Assembly (NCBI RefSeq): GCF_003031675.1
Contig: NZ_PYWX01000029.1
Span: 286,724 to 350,723, forward strand
Direction of reading: 5' to 3'
DNA from: Pseudomonas palleroniana
GTDB taxonomy: Bacteria; Pseudomonadota; Gammaproteobacteria; Pseudomonadales; Pseudomonadaceae
Length of the DNA stretch: 64,000 nt
Positions 28,341 to 37,646 of this stretch are shown here, piece by piece (positions within the stretch are counted from its first letter, which is position 1; every line of letters starts with the position of its first letter). A model generated the notes under the pieces. It did no database searches. It had not been told where the DNA came from and saw only the letters and a list, made by a program, of their open reading frames with translations. The translations under genes were made by a program, and so were the position numbers.

Positions 28341-28369
28341 AAAAAGGGTGGCTTAGGCCGCCCTTTTTT
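28341..28369 (+). terminator. Rho-independent terminator after cytochrome c4
   Basis: Stem AAAGGGTGGC/GCCGCCCTTT (one G-T pair), 4-nt loop and six T. It separates the cytochrome genes from dsbA. Confidence 0.9.
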
Positions 28370-28463
28370 GTGGCCGCTGCCGTTACACTAACGAAATCAT
28401 GTCCGCGTAGACCTGTCATAACAAAGGTCGCGTGAGGCGACTTTATTTGTCCAGGAGTAAAGC

Positions 28464-29099
28464 ATGCGTAATCTGATCCTCAGCGCCGCTCTCGTTACCG
28501 CCAGCCTCTTCGGCATGACGGCACAAGCTGCCGATGTGCCGCTTGAAGCCGGTAAAACCTATGTTGAATTGCCTAACCCTGTACCGGTTTCGGTGCCTGG
28601 CAAGATCGAAGTCGTGGAGCTGTTCTGGTACGGTTGCCCGCATTGCTACGCTTTTGAGCCAACCATCAACCCTTGGGTTGAGAAACTTCCGTCCGACGTG
28701 AACTTCAAGCGCATCCCGGCCATGTTCGGCGGCCCATGGGATGCCCACGGCCAATTGTTCCTGACCCTGGAAGCCATGGGTGTTGAGCACAAGGTCCATA
28801 ACGCCGTATTCGACGCGATCCAGAAACAAGGCAAGCGCCTGACCAAGCCGGAAGAAATGGCCGACTTCGTCGCCACCCAGGGTGTCGACAAGGACAAGTT
28901 CCTCGCCACCTTCAACTCTTTCGCTATCCAGGGCCAGATCAAGCAGGCCAAGGAACTCGCGCAGAAGTATGGCGTGCAAGGCGTACCGACCATGATCGTC
29001 AACGGTAAATACCGTTTCGACCTCGGCACTGCTGGTGGTCCGGAAGCTGTCCTCAACGTTGCAGACCAATTGATCGCCAAAGAGCGCGCCGCCAAGTAA
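28464..29099 (+). CDS. dsbA: Periplasmic thiol:disulfide oxidoreductase DsbA
   Basis: The 211-residue precursor has a signal peptide ending AQAA (about residue 23) and a thioredoxin fold with inserted helical domain. The active site is C58-P-H-C61 in FWYGCPHCY and the cis-proline loop is GVPTMIVNGKY. It introduces disulfides into exported proteins. The ATG at 28464 follows CAGGAGTAAAGC. The next gene starts 11 bp after its stop. Confidence 0.95.
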   Translation: MRNLILSAALVTASLFGMTAQAADVPLEAGKTYVELPNPVPVSVPGKIEVVELFWYGCPHCYAFEPTINPWVEKLPSDVNFKRIPAMFGGPWDAHGQLFLTLEAMGVEHKVHNAVFDAIQKQGKRLTKPEEMADFVATQGVDKDKFLATFNSFAIQGQIKQAKELAQKYGVQGVPTMIVNGKYRFDLGTAGGPEAVLNVADQLIAKERAAK

Positions 29100-29110
29100 G
29101 GGGGCTCACC

Positions 29111-29989
29111 ATGCGCCGCCGGGGTACCGAACGTGTCGTAGGCCTGCATGAGCCGCGGGTCAACGAGCATCATCTGGAGTCCACAGGCTTGCCGGCTGAC
29201 AGTCGCTTGCGCCTGCTCAGTTTCAATATTCAGGTGGGCATCAGTACCGAGAAGTACCGCCACTACCTTACCCGTGGCTGGCAGCATCTGCTGCCGCATA
29301 ACGGGCGGGCCGGCAACCTGCAAAAAATCGGCAACCTGCTCAACGACTTCGATCTGGTCGCCTTGCAGGAAGTCGATGGCGGCAGCATTCGCTCCGGCTA
29401 CATCAATCAGGTGGAGCACCTGGCTCAGTTGGGGGCCTTCCCCTACTGGTATCAGCAACTCAATCGCAACCTCGGGCGCCTGGCACAGCACAGTAATGGT
29501 GTGCTCAGCCGCCTGAAGCCAACTGCCATCGAAGACCATCCATTGCCAGGCCCCAAAGGGCGTGGGGCGATTCTGGTGCGCTTCGGCGAAGGCCCCGAAG
29601 CCCTGGTGGTGGTGATGATGCACCTGGCGCTCGGAGGGCGTACGCGCAACCTCCAGCTTGCCTACGTGCGTGAGCTGATTGGCAACTACAAGCATCAGGT
29701 GCTGATGGGTGACATGAACACCCATGCCAATGACCTGTTGCAGAATTCCCCGTTGCGTGACCTTGGGTTACTGGCGCCGCAAGTCGAAGCCACGTTCCCC
29801 AGTTGGCGCCCGCAACGCTGTCTGGATCATATCCTGCTGAGCCCTACCCTCACGCTCGAAAGTGTGCAGGTTTTGGCGCAGCCCATTTCCGACCACCTGC
29901 CGGTCGCGGTCGAGATTCGTCTGCCGGGTTCGCTCACGGCAGATGCATTGCCCGCGTTGAGCCCAGGCACCAGCGGACCCCTTGCATGA
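29111..29989 (+). CDS. Endonuclease/exonuclease/phosphatase-fold hydrolase
   Basis: A 292-residue protein with EEP-superfamily motifs in order: LQEVDGG (metal-binding Glu), [18 protein letters not shown] and SDHLPVAVE (catalytic Asp-His). No signal peptide is evident, although an N-terminal basic segment is present. The substrate is unknown; family members cut DNA, phospholipids or inositol phosphates. It is 11 bp after dsbA and its stop overlaps the GGDEF gene start, so an operon is likely. Confidence 0.88.
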   Translation: MRRRGTERVVGLHEPRVNEHHLESTGLPADSRLRLLSFNIQVGISTEKYRHYLTRGWQHLLPHNGRAGNLQKIGNLLNDFDLVALQEVDGGSIRSGYINQVEHLAQLGAFPYWYQQLNRNLGRLAQHSNGVLSRLKPTAIEDHPLPGPKGRGAILVRFGEGPEALVVVMMHLALGGRTRNLQLAYVRELIGNYKHQVLMGDMNTHANDLLQNSPLRDLGLLAPQVEATFPSWRPQRCLDHILLSPTLTLESVQVLAQPISDHLPVAVEIRLPGSLTADALPALSPGTSGPLA

Positions 29990-32034
29990 GCGACGACGCC
30001 CAGCGCTGGAAAGAGAAATACCTCAAGAGCATCGAGCAACAAGACAAGCTCGAACGCCGCTGGGCTGCCCGCCTCGACCTGCTGCGCCGTGGGCTGGTAC
30101 GCAGCACGCTGGCCGCTGAAGGAACGGACCGCGCAGTCGATCAATGCATGAAGGAAATGCGCGACATCGTGCGCAGCGACGACATGGATGCCGCCCTCGC
30201 CGCCTTGCTGCCGCGTCTGGAAAAAGCCGTGCTGGATTCGGAGCAGCGCCGCGAAACCCGGGTTGACCAGATCAGCACTGCGCTCACGGCCCTGGTCGCC
30301 CAGTTGCAGAAGTTACCGCTGCCCCGTGAAGTGGCCCGCCCGCTGAAAACCTTCGCCAAGCAACTCGATGGTCGTGTCGGGCAGGCGCGGGAGATACCGT
30401 TGCTCCTGAGTGAACTCAGTAGCCTGCAAGGGCAGGCACTGGACAACCTGGAGCCGGACAGCGAAAGCCCCCGTTCAGGGCCGGGTCTGCTGCAACGCCT
30501 GTTCGGCAGTAAAGATGCTGCAACCGAAGCCGGCGAGCCGGTCCCGGTAGCTACGCCGCAGCCGGGGGCGCCAAAACCTGCGCCCGAGCCCCAGGAAACG
30601 GCGCAGTCCGAGGCGCTGGCCGAAGCGTTGCGGGCATTCGAGCCAGCGCCATCAGCGCCGGCGGCGTCGCCGCCTGAACCCGGTGTGCCCGTTGCGCAGG
30701 CCCAGGTCGCCAGCGAAACGTTTGTCTTTGAAGCCCCTGCGCAGTCGGCAGCCGCTGCCCTACCTGTCGAAGCCCCTGACGTTGAGGCGCCGGAACCGCC
30801 TCCGGAGGCGCCCGCATCGGAGAGTGCGCTCGCCGCTTTTATCGAAGCGCCCGAGGTGCAAGTCGACAGGGTGGAGGCGACGGCCATCGGCAGCCTGTCG
30901 CTCCCGCCTGTGCTGGACAGCGCCGAACCCGACCCTGATGCGTTGCAAGCGGACGGCGTCTACGCCCTGCCCGACTCGCCCGAGCCGTCCTACAGCTCGG
31001 TCGCCAAACATATCGAAAGCACTTTGCTCGGCTTGCTGGAAGACCTCGACCTGCCCGAACGCCACCGGCCCCAGGCCGAGGCCATGCGCGAGCGTCTGGC
31101 CAATGGTTTGAACTGGTACGAGCTGCTGCCGATCCTGGATGACCTGGCGGTGTTGATGCTGGCGATCACCGACAGCGGCCAGCATGAGTTCGAGGCTTAT
31201 CTCAAGCAGCTCAACGAGCGTCTCGAAGCGTTTCAAGGCCATTTGCAGGTTGCCAGTGACGGCCACGCCGATAGCCGTTCGGCCGCGCGCGAATTGGATA
31301 CGCAGATTCGTGAACAGGTCGATGGCTTGCAAAGCAGCGTACAGGAAGCGTCCGACCTGAACAGTCTCAAGCAGGTGCTGGAAAGCCATCTTGAAGGTTT
31401 GCTCGGCACCATGGATGAGCATCAGCAGCAGCGCGACCAGCGTGAACAGGAAGTGGCGGCGCGTTTGAAGGGCTTGGCTGAGCGGGTTGCGAGCATGGAG
31501 CAGGAAGCTCAAGGCTATCGCGAACACCTGGAGGTGCAGCGTCAGAAAGCCTTGATTGACCCGCTCACCGGCCTGCCTAACCGCGCCGCCTGGAGTGAGC
31601 GCCTGGATCAGGAGGTCAATGCCTGGCACCAGCGCGGCAACAGCTTGTCGCTGGCGATACTGGACCTGGACCATTTCAAGCGCATCAACGACGGTTATGG
31701 GCACCTGGCCGGTGACAAAGTCTTGAAGATCATCGCCAACGTGCTGAGCAAGCGCCTGCGGCCAAGCGATTTTATTGCGCGTTTTGGTGGCGAGGAGTTT
31801 GTGTTGCTGATGCCCGACTCATTGCTGGCCGATGCCTTGGCCGTGGGTGAGGTGCTGCGTGCGGCGATTGAAGCGTGTCCGTTCCACTTCAAAGGCGAGC
31901 CGGTGACGATCACGGTGTCCATGGGCGTGGCGCAGTTTCTGCCGGGTGAGCGTAGTGATCTAGCGCTCAAGCGTGCTGACGAGGCGTTGTACCGGGCCAA
32001 GGCGGCGGGACGTAACAAGGTGCTGGCGGCTTAA
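29986..32034 (+). CDS. Diguanylate cyclase, DgcH-like
   Basis: The 682-residue protein has a helical N-terminal region, a long Pro/Ala/Glu-rich linker (about residues 190-330), a coiled-coil section (about 400-525) and a C-terminal GGDEF domain. The catalytic motif is GGEEF (about 601-605) and the product-inhibition site RPSD lies five residues before it, so feedback control should be intact. No membrane segment is seen. The gene matches P. aeruginosa PA5487 (dgcH) in length, context and architecture. ATG overlaps the preceding stop (ATGA). Confidence 0.9.
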   Translation: MSDDAQRWKEKYLKSIEQQDKLERRWAARLDLLRRGLVRSTLAAEGTDRAVDQCMKEMRDIVRSDDMDAALAALLPRLEKAVLDSEQRRETRVDQISTALTALVAQLQKLPLPREVARPLKTFAKQLDGRVGQAREIPLLLSELSSLQGQALDNLEPDSESPRSGPGLLQRLFGSKDAATEAGEPVPVATPQPGAPKPAPEPQETAQSEALAEALRAFEPAPSAPAASPPEPGVPVAQAQVASETFVFEAPAQSAAAALPVEAPDVEAPEPPPEAPASESALAAFIEAPEVQVDRVEATAIGSLSLPPVLDSAEPDPDALQADGVYALPDSPEPSYSSVAKHIESTLLGLLEDLDLPERHRPQAEAMRERLANGLNWYELLPILDDLAVLMLAITDSGQHEFEAYLKQLNERLEAFQGHLQVASDGHADSRSAARELDTQIREQVDGLQSSVQEASDLNSLKQVLESHLEGLLGTMDEHQQQRDQREQEVAARLKGLAERVASMEQEAQGYREHLEVQRQKALIDPLTGLPNRAAWSERLDQEVNAWHQRGNSLSLAILDLDHFKRINDGYGHLAGDKVLKIIANVLSKRLRPSDFIARFGGEEFVLLMPDSLLADALAVGEVLRAAIEACPFHFKGEPVTITVSMGVAQFLPGERSDLALKRADEALYRAKAAGRNKVLAA

Positions 32035-32077
32035 AAGATGTTCCATTTTGTGATTTGACCGCCGCGCTACCCTTCAT

Positions 32078-32114
32078 ACGTTACACTGTTGCATTATCGT
32101 CTTCAGTGTAACGT
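32078..32114. promoter_or_regulatory. Eleven-base inverted repeat upstream of the amidase gene
   Basis: ACGTTACACTG (32078-32088) and CAGTGTAACGT (32104-32114) are perfect complements separated by 15 bp, and end 8 bp before the ATG. It could be an operator or an mRNA hairpin masking the start region; no T tract supports a terminator. Confidence 0.55.
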
Positions 32115-32122
32115 GATCTGCC

Positions 32123-32899
32123 ATGAAATCCCTGTACATCGCTTTTGTGTTTCTACTACTCGCCGGCTGTGCAAGCGGCCCCCGTCTCGATACCAGCCAC
32201 CCTTCGGCGAACCACGACAACCGCATACAGTTCGTCATCGTCCATTACACCTCCGCCAACCTTGAGCGTTCCTTGGCCCTGTTGACCCACGGCCAGGTCA
32301 GCAGCCATTACCTGATCGGCAACGATGCCTCGGGCACTATCTACAAGTTGGTGGATGAGAGCCAGCGGGCCTGGCATGCAGGCGAAAGCGAGTGGTTGGG
32401 GCGCACCTGGCTCAACTCCAGTTCCATCGGTATCGAAATCGTCAACCCGGGGTATCGCGACACCCCGACGGGCCGCGTCTGGTACCCGTACTCCGAGGCG
32501 CAGGTACAATCACTCATCGTGCTGTTGAAAGACATCAGCAAGCGCAACGGAATTGACCCTAAGCACATCATCGGTCACAGCGATATCGCGCCGCTGCGCA
32601 AGCTTGATCCAGGCCCACTGTTTCCGTGGAAGCGGTTGGCGGCCGAAGGGTTGGGAGTCTGGCCGGACGCGCAGGCAGTCGCTCGTTTCCAGGCGCAGTA
32701 TGCAGCGCAGTTGCCGAGCGTGGCCTGGTTCCAGGAAGAGCTGGCGCGCCTGGGCTACCAGACACCTCAAACCGGCGAGCTGGATGTCGCCACGCGCCAT
32801 GTAATAGCGGCTTTCCAGATGCATTTCAGGCCATCGCTGTTTGACGGCACGCCGGATGCCGAAAGTGCTGCGATCCTGAGTGCGTTGAACCATCGCTAA
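32123..32899 (+). CDS. N-acetylmuramoyl-L-alanine amidase, AmpDh2-like lipoprotein
   Basis: A 258-residue precursor with a lipoprotein signal (LLLAGCAS, acylated C16). An Amidase_2 domain (about 35-170) has zinc ligands in VIVHYTSAN and IIGHSDIAPLRKLDPG. A C-terminal peptidoglycan-binding-like helical domain (about 190-255) follows. It cleaves the amide bond between MurNAc and the stem peptide in the periplasm, at the outer membrane. Position and domains match P. aeruginosa PA5485 (AmpDh2). Confidence 0.92.
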   Translation: MKSLYIAFVFLLLAGCASGPRLDTSHPSANHDNRIQFVIVHYTSANLERSLALLTHGQVSSHYLIGNDASGTIYKLVDESQRAWHAGESEWLGRTWLNSSSIGIEIVNPGYRDTPTGRVWYPYSEAQVQSLIVLLKDISKRNGIDPKHIIGHSDIAPLRKLDPGPLFPWKRLAAEGLGVWPDAQAVARFQAQYAAQLPSVAWFQEELARLGYQTPQTGELDVATRHVIAAFQMHFRPSLFDGTPDAESAAILSALNHR

Positions 32900-32922
32900 T
32901 CGCCAGGCGGGTAAATGCTCGC

Positions 32923-34710
32923 TTACAAGGGCAGTGCCATGTAGAACTGCGTGCCCTGCCCTGGCCGTGAGTACACACCCATTCGGCCCCCGTGCAATTG
33001 CACGATCTCCTTGCACAGCGCCAGCCCGAGGCCGGCGCCGCCTTTCTTGCGGCCCACTTGTACGAAAGGTTCGAAGATGCGTCCCTGTTGGCCGTACGCG
33101 ATACCTTCGCCGTTATCCTCCACGCTGATAATCACTCGTTCGCCATGGCGACGGGCCTGCAGGCGAATCTGCCCGCCTTCGGCGGTATGGCGCAGGGCAT
33201 TGGCCAGCAGATTGTCGAGCACGCGCTCCAGTTGGGCCTGGTCAGCGTGCAGTCGCGGCAAATCGGCTTGGGCTTCCACCAGCAACTCGATGTGTTGTGC
33301 ATTCGCCGGTTCCGCAAACCGCGCTTGGGCGTGCTCCAGCAAGTCCGTGATATCGCACGGCGCCAGAGTGAGTTTCTGCAGGCCATTCTGGTAACGCGAA
33401 AAATTCAGCAAGTCGTTGATCAACTGCATCAGGCGCTGCATTTCTTCGTTGACCGTATCCAGCAAGTCCGCTTCCCGGGACTCTTCAGGAAACTTTGCGC
33501 GCTCGCGAAACAAGCCGAAGGCCATGTGCATGCCGGTCACCGGCGTGCGTAACTCATGGGAGGCGCGCAGGACAAACTCGCTGCGCACTCGCTCAAAGGC
33601 GCGCTGCTCCGTAACGTCGTGCAGCACCATCACCGCTCCGAGAATATGCCCCTGAGTATGGCTCACCGGGGTCAGGCTGTAGGTCAGCAGGCGCAACTCG
33701 CCTTCGACTTCCACCTCCAGATCTTCCGGTGCTCGCTCCAGATTGCCGCCGCGCAGCACCAGTTGCAGTTGTTCATCCATTTCCGGGCGTGCGAGAGCCT
33801 CGCCCAGGCCTTGGCCGAGGCGTTCCTCGTCCCACCCCAACTGGCGCTGTGCCACGGGGTTGAGGTGTTCCAGGCAGCCTTGGCGGTCAATCATCAGCAG
33901 GCCGTCATCAATACTGTCGAGCACCGCTTGCAGGCGTTGCTGACCGGCCAGCAGCTCGTCGACATTGGTCGCCTGATGCTGGCGCAATGCTTCGGCCATG
34001 ATGCCGAAGCGGCGCGTCAGCTGGTTCATCTCTGCTGCTGAGGAGATGGGCAGGGTGACTTCAAAGTCGCCCTGCCCGATCCTGTCGGCGGCTTTAGCCA
34101 GCGCTTCGATAGGCCCGCCGAAGCGTCGAGCGATGCCATGTGCCGTGATGAAACCGATGATCAGCACCGCAAGCCCGACCAGCCCGAGCAGGCCGGAGAT
34201 CACCAGCGCGCGTTCCCGGGACTCGTGTTCACTGTTGCTGATGTTTTCCAGAGCCTGCTTATGATCGACAATCAGGCCGTTGCGCAACACGTTGAAGGCT
34301 TCGGTGAGTTGTTCTCTGCTGCCGGGCGGCGGCGATGGCTGCTGGGATTTGTCAAACGCTTCCAGCAGGTTCTGGTAGTCGATGCGCGCCTGGCTGAAGC
34401 CATTGCCGCGACCGTTTTGCTGTTCATGGGCGATGCCCTGGTCCAGCAGTTCGAAATAGTGTTGCTTGGAGGCTTGCAACGCCTGCGTGTCAGGCGGCTT
34501 TTCCAGCATCATGATCAACTGGTCGCCCAGGCTCTGGCGCAGCTTGAGCCCCAGTTCCAGGTTGATGAAGCTGCTGCGGATCAATGACTCCTGGGTCTTG
34601 GCCATTTGCATGACGCTGACCAGGCCCAGGATCAACCCCAGCAGGGCGACGCTGATCAGCGCTGAGATACTCAGGAACAACCGAGTACGCAGTTTCATCG
34701 CAAGCTTCAT
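32923..34710 (-). CDS. kinB: Sensor histidine kinase KinB
   Basis: The 595-residue kinase has exactly the length of P. aeruginosa KinB. Helix 1 (about 11-36), a periplasmic helical domain, helix 2 (about 169-191), HAMP (to about 245), PAS (about 255-370), HisKA with H385-E-L-R-T-P390, and an ATPase domain (EDNGEGIAYG, GGAGLGLALCKEI). H385 and P390 are the residues known to matter for kinase and phosphatase activity in P. aeruginosa. It lies 10 bp downstream of algB. Confidence 0.94.
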   Translation of the reverse strand: MKLAMKLRTRLFLSISALISVALLGLILGLVSVMQMAKTQESLIRSSFINLELGLKLRQSLGDQLIMMLEKPPDTQALQASKQHYFELLDQGIAHEQQNGRGNGFSQARIDYQNLLEAFDKSQQPSPPPGSREQLTEAFNVLRNGLIVDHKQALENISNSEHESRERALVISGLLGLVGLAVLIIGFITAHGIARRFGGPIEALAKAADRIGQGDFEVTLPISSAAEMNQLTRRFGIMAEALRQHQATNVDELLAGQQRLQAVLDSIDDGLLMIDRQGCLEHLNPVAQRQLGWDEERLGQGLGEALARPEMDEQLQLVLRGGNLERAPEDLEVEVEGELRLLTYSLTPVSHTQGHILGAVMVLHDVTEQRAFERVRSEFVLRASHELRTPVTGMHMAFGLFRERAKFPEESREADLLDTVNEEMQRLMQLINDLLNFSRYQNGLQKLTLAPCDITDLLEHAQARFAEPANAQHIELLVEAQADLPRLHADQAQLERVLDNLLANALRHTAEGGQIRLQARRHGERVIISVEDNGEGIAYGQQGRIFEPFVQVGRKKGGAGLGLALCKEIVQLHGGRMGVYSRPGQGTQFYMALPL

Positions 34711-34720
34711 AGGGTGTGTT

Positions 34721-36067
34721 TCACAGGTTGTACTGTTTGCGTTTGCGGTACAGGGTCGACGCGTCGATGCCCAGCGTGCGTGCCGCCTGGTCCAGGGTGT
34801 CGCTGGTGGCGAGCACAGCGCCGATATGCGCTTTCTCTAGCTCGTCCAGGCTCAGCGCCGCGCCGATGCGTGGCGCATTGTTGGTCGGCTGTTCAGCCAT
34901 GCCGAGATGGCTGATCTCGACCTTCTCCTGAGGGCATATGATGCTGGCCCGCTCCACCACGTTGCGCAGCTCACGGATATTGCCCGGCCAGCGATAGTTG
35001 AGCAGCGCTTCGCGTGCCTGATCACTGAACCCTCGGGCGGGCCGTGCGTACTCCTTCACGAACCGCGCCAGGAAACGGTCGGCCAGGGTCAGGATGTCTT
35101 CACTGCGTTCGCGCAGCGGCGGCAGGTGCAGGGTGATGACGTTGAGGCGGTAGAGCAAGTCTTCCCGGAAGCGGCCGTCGCGCACCATGTCTTCCAGGTT
35201 CAAGTTGGTGGCTGCGAGGATGCGCACATCGGCCCGTCGGGTCACCGGGTCGCCGACACGCTCGTACTCTTTGTCCTGGATAAAGCGCAGTAACTTGGGT
35301 TGCAACGTGAGTGGAAAGTCGCCGATCTCGTCGAGAAAAAGCGTACCGCCATCGGCCTGGTTGACCCGGCCCAATGTGCTCTCGCTGGCGCCGGTAAACG
35401 CACCGCGGCTGTGGCCGAACAGCTCGCTCTCCATCAACTCCGCTGTCAACGACGGGCAATTGATGGTGACGCAGGATTTTTTCGCGCGCTTGCTCCAACC
35501 ATGAATGGCGCGGGCCAATTCACCTTTACCGGTACCGGACTCGCCCAGGATCAGGATATTGGCGTCGGTACCCGCCACTTGGCGTGCGGTTTCCAGCACC
35601 ACCATCATGGAGGGGCTGTGAGAGTCGAGGCCGTCCTTGGGTTGGCGCACTTCGCCTTCCAGCGCCTCCAGGCGTGCCGACAATTGGCGCACTTCCAACT
35701 GCTTGGCCGTGGCCAAGCGCAATTGGTCAGGACTGCATGGCTTGACCAGATAATCGGCGGCACCGGCCTGGATGGCGTCCACGGCGGTATCCACGGCCGA
35801 ATGCGCGGTGACGATCACCACACGCATCCACGGTGCCTGGATGCGCATCTGGGCCAGTACATCCAGACCGTTGTCTTCGCCCAGACGCAGGTCGAGGAAA
35901 CACAGGTCGAACACTTGGCGTTGCATCAAGGCATCGGCTTGGGCGGCGCTGTTGGCTGTGGCTACGGTGTAGCCCTCGTCTTCCAGGCAGTATCTGAACG
36001 TGCGCAGGATTGCGGATTCGTCATCCACTAAAAGAATGCGGCCTTGAAGTTCCTTGGCTGATTCCAT
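34721..36067 (-). CDS. algB: NtrC-family response regulator AlgB
   Basis: The 448-residue regulator has a receiver domain with D59 as phosphoacceptor, a central AAA+ domain (GESGTGKGEL, GAFTGA, GGTLFLDEIGD, RWPGNIRELRN) and a C-terminal Fis-type helix-turn-helix (AARTLGIDASTLYRKRKQY). In P. aeruginosa AlgB activates algD and affects virulence, and is reported to do so without RpoN. The sigma-54 contact motif GAFTGA is nevertheless intact here. kinB follows in the same operon; a sigma-54 promoter lies 320 bp away, facing the other direction. Confidence 0.95.
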   Translation of the reverse strand: MESAKELQGRILLVDDESAILRTFRYCLEDEGYTVATANSAAQADALMQRQVFDLCFLDLRLGEDNGLDVLAQMRIQAPWMRVVIVTAHSAVDTAVDAIQAGAADYLVKPCSPDQLRLATAKQLEVRQLSARLEALEGEVRQPKDGLDSHSPSMMVVLETARQVAGTDANILILGESGTGKGELARAIHGWSKRAKKSCVTINCPSLTAELMESELFGHSRGAFTGASESTLGRVNQADGGTLFLDEIGDFPLTLQPKLLRFIQDKEYERVGDPVTRRADVRILAATNLNLEDMVRDGRFREDLLYRLNVITLHLPPLRERSEDILTLADRFLARFVKEYARPARGFSDQAREALLNYRWPGNIRELRNVVERASIICPQEKVEISHLGMAEQPTNNAPRIGAALSLDELEKAHIGAVLATSDTLDQAARTLGIDASTLYRKRKQYNL

Positions 36068-36457
36068 CTGTCCCGCGCTCCTTAACTATGAATGATGGTG
36101 GTTAGTCCCGGAATAATCGGGCAAGTTGCATGGTTCATTCTGATTCATAAAAAGCATCTTCGTGCAGCTATCTGCGCGCCTTCCTACAAACCCGCTGATT
36201 AGTGGCGTATTCATGCCTTCGTGCCACTTCGGCAACTCGATGAAGGCTTTCGATCCCTTTACCCGACCATTGGCTATCGTGCAATTCGCACGGCCCTGGG
36301 CAGGGCATCGTGCAGGATGCTGGGCGGCGCCTTCAAAGCAAAGTCGTAACATTCTGATTTTATTGAGTTTTTTTGTTTAAAAAAACTGGCATGCACTCTG
36401 CAATAACTCTCCCAACAGTGTCATGAACGAATAATCAGAATGCGGGAGAAATACAGC
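36068..36457. other. 390-bp divergent intergenic region between algB and a small gene
   Basis: No coding potential is convincing here; the frames in it are short with atypical composition. It contains the sigma-54 promoter at 36387-36402 and, towards algB, an unproven weak sigma-22-like element on the minus strand. The AT-rich stretch at 36352-36386 could bend DNA for an upstream activator. Confidence 0.6.
36387..36402 (+). promoter_or_regulatory. Sigma-54 (RpoN) promoter
   Basis: TGGCATGCACTCTGCA fits the -24/-12 consensus TGGCACG-N4-TTGCA, with the essential GG and GC ten bases apart. It lies 56 bp upstream of the start at 36458, with an AT-rich upstream stretch. Confidence 0.8.
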
Positions 36458-36748
36458 ATGACTCGTCAACACCTCAGCCAACTGCGTATTTCGTCCCTGC
36501 GTTTGCAGCAAGGTCTTTTTGCCAGCCTGGCGCTGATGGTCACGTTGATTGTCGGGCAGCAAATGCAGGCTTGGCAGCAGAGTCATCAGCAGCAAGTCCC
36601 TCAGTTTGAACGTCCGATCATGACCCAGACCCATTTCTCTTCTCTTGAGAGCCGTTCTCTTGGCAACGTGACGGCTCCGCAATTGAGAGTGGTCGATCAG
36701 GATTCCACCCTGGGCGAACTGCCCGTCCAAGAACGTTGGGTGTTCTAG
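36458..36748 (+). CDS. Small hypothetical protein (PA5482-like) behind a sigma-54 promoter
   Basis: A 96-residue protein with one hydrophobic helix (about residues 19-36, LFASLALMVTLIVGQQM), preceded by a basic region and followed by a Gln/Ser-rich tail. No domain is recognised. The ATG at 36458 follows GGGAGAAATACAGC; the frame opens at 36440 with a less suitable start. It begins a cluster with a DUF1328 gene and a lysozyme inhibitor gene; membrane or periplasmic location is inferred. Confidence 0.75.
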   Translation: MTRQHLSQLRISSLRLQQGLFASLALMVTLIVGQQMQAWQQSHQQQVPQFERPIMTQTHFSSLESRSLGNVTAPQLRVVDQDSTLGELPVQERWVF

Positions 36749-36826
36749 GCAAGAAAAGGTCGTTCTGGTTGAGCGGCTGCACGGTAATACCCCTGTTACC
36801 CCTATAGAAGCGTAAGGAGAATCACC

Positions 36827-36991
36827 ATGTTGAGTTGGGCTATCACATTTCTGATCATCGCCATTGTGGCTGCCGTCTTGGGCTTCGGTGGTATCGCGGG
36901 CACCGCTACGGGTATCGCCAAGATCCTGTTCGTGGTTTTCCTGGTGATGTTCATCGCTTCGTTCTTCTTTGGTCGTCGCGGCCGAGGCTGA
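36827..36991 (+). CDS. Small DUF1328 membrane protein
   Basis: A 54-residue protein: [20 protein letters not shown], then [20 protein letters not shown], ending in FFFGRRGRG. Two hydrophobic helices and a basic C terminus are diagnostic of DUF1328 (YtjA family). The ATG at 36827 has AAGGAGA upstream. It precedes the lysozyme inhibitor gene by 2 bp, so the two are translationally linked. YtjA-type genes are often stress-induced; no function is established. Confidence 0.88.
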   Translation: MLSWAITFLIIAIVAAVLGFGGIAGTATGIAKILFVVFLVMFIASFFFGRRGRG

Positions 36992-36993
36992 CT

Positions 36994-37461
36994 ATGACCA
37001 CTTCGTCCTTTAAAACCTTGGCTGCCGTCCTGCTTCTGGGCGGCAGTGGCTGGGCAATGGCCGCCAATGACGGCCAATCCCGGGCCAACGAGTTGCTGAG
37101 TTCCGATTCGCAGTTTCGTGAGACCTGGCAAGGCGTGGTGAAGAAAGAAGAGCGCCTGCCGGAATGGGTCATGAACCTGTCGGGCTCGGCCGAGCAGATG
37201 AATGCCGTCGAAGAGGATGGCGACAAGTACTTGGTGGGGCCGCTCTGCGAGACGGCAGACACCTGTCGCAGCAAACGTCTGATCGTCGCGTTCAGTTATG
37301 ACAAGAAGCACGCCTACGCCATGTTGGTACAGGTACCGGCCGGGTTGCCGGCGGACAAGTCGCCGACACGCCACGCGGACTACCGTTTCCTTGGCAAGCC
37401 GGACGAAGGCATGCAAAAGCTGCTGATGGAGCAGCTCAAGAAAGATCCGAATTGGTACTAG
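36994..37461 (+). CDS. Ivy-family inhibitor of vertebrate (C-type) lysozyme
   Basis: The 155-residue precursor has a signal peptide (cleavage near AMAA, residue 24). The Ivy lysozyme-binding loop is present as C85-ETADT-C91, held by a disulfide. It should act in the periplasm against C-type lysozyme and may control the cell's own lytic transglycosylases. Its position near algB matches a second Ivy paralogue in P. aeruginosa (PA5481). The ATG at 36994 is 2 bp from the DUF1328 stop; the frame is open earlier only as overlap with that gene. Confidence 0.9.
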   Translation: MTTSSFKTLAAVLLLGGSGWAMAANDGQSRANELLSSDSQFRETWQGVVKKEERLPEWVMNLSGSAEQMNAVEEDGDKYLVGPLCETADTCRSKRLIVAFSYDKKHAYAMLVQVPAGLPADKSPTRHADYRFLGKPDEGMQKLLMEQLKKDPNWY

Positions 37462-37503
37462 GTTGCGTCTGACGTTTGCAGCGTCTACGAAACCTTCATC
37501 CAT

Positions 37504-37529
37504 AGAAAGAAGCCACTGCGCTTCTTTCT
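37504..37529. terminator. Probable terminator of the DUF1328-ivy transcript
   Basis: Perfect 10-bp stem AGAAAGAAGC/GCTTCTTTCT with a 6-nt loop, 42 bp after the ivy stop. Its T-rich right arm acts as a partial U tract. Confidence 0.65.
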
Positions 37530-37646
37530 GTCTGCATCGCTCGCCAAGGGCGATGCATGACCAGGGGGCCGGGTTGCTCTGATCGATCGAGATCGGCGTG
37601 ACCTACGGGCACAGGGAGTGCCTGCGCGAGGGCCGGGTCAGGCGAA

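Noticed and set aside
30141..30887. A 248-codon minus-strand Ser/Ala/Gly-rich frame opposite the GGDEF gene
   Set aside because: It is the antisense of the Pro/Ala/Glu-rich linker of the cyclase; low complexity explains the long open frame.
36086..36352. An 88-codon minus-strand frame upstream of algB
   Set aside because: No ribosome site, no similarity to a known family, and cysteine/proline content unlike the neighbours.
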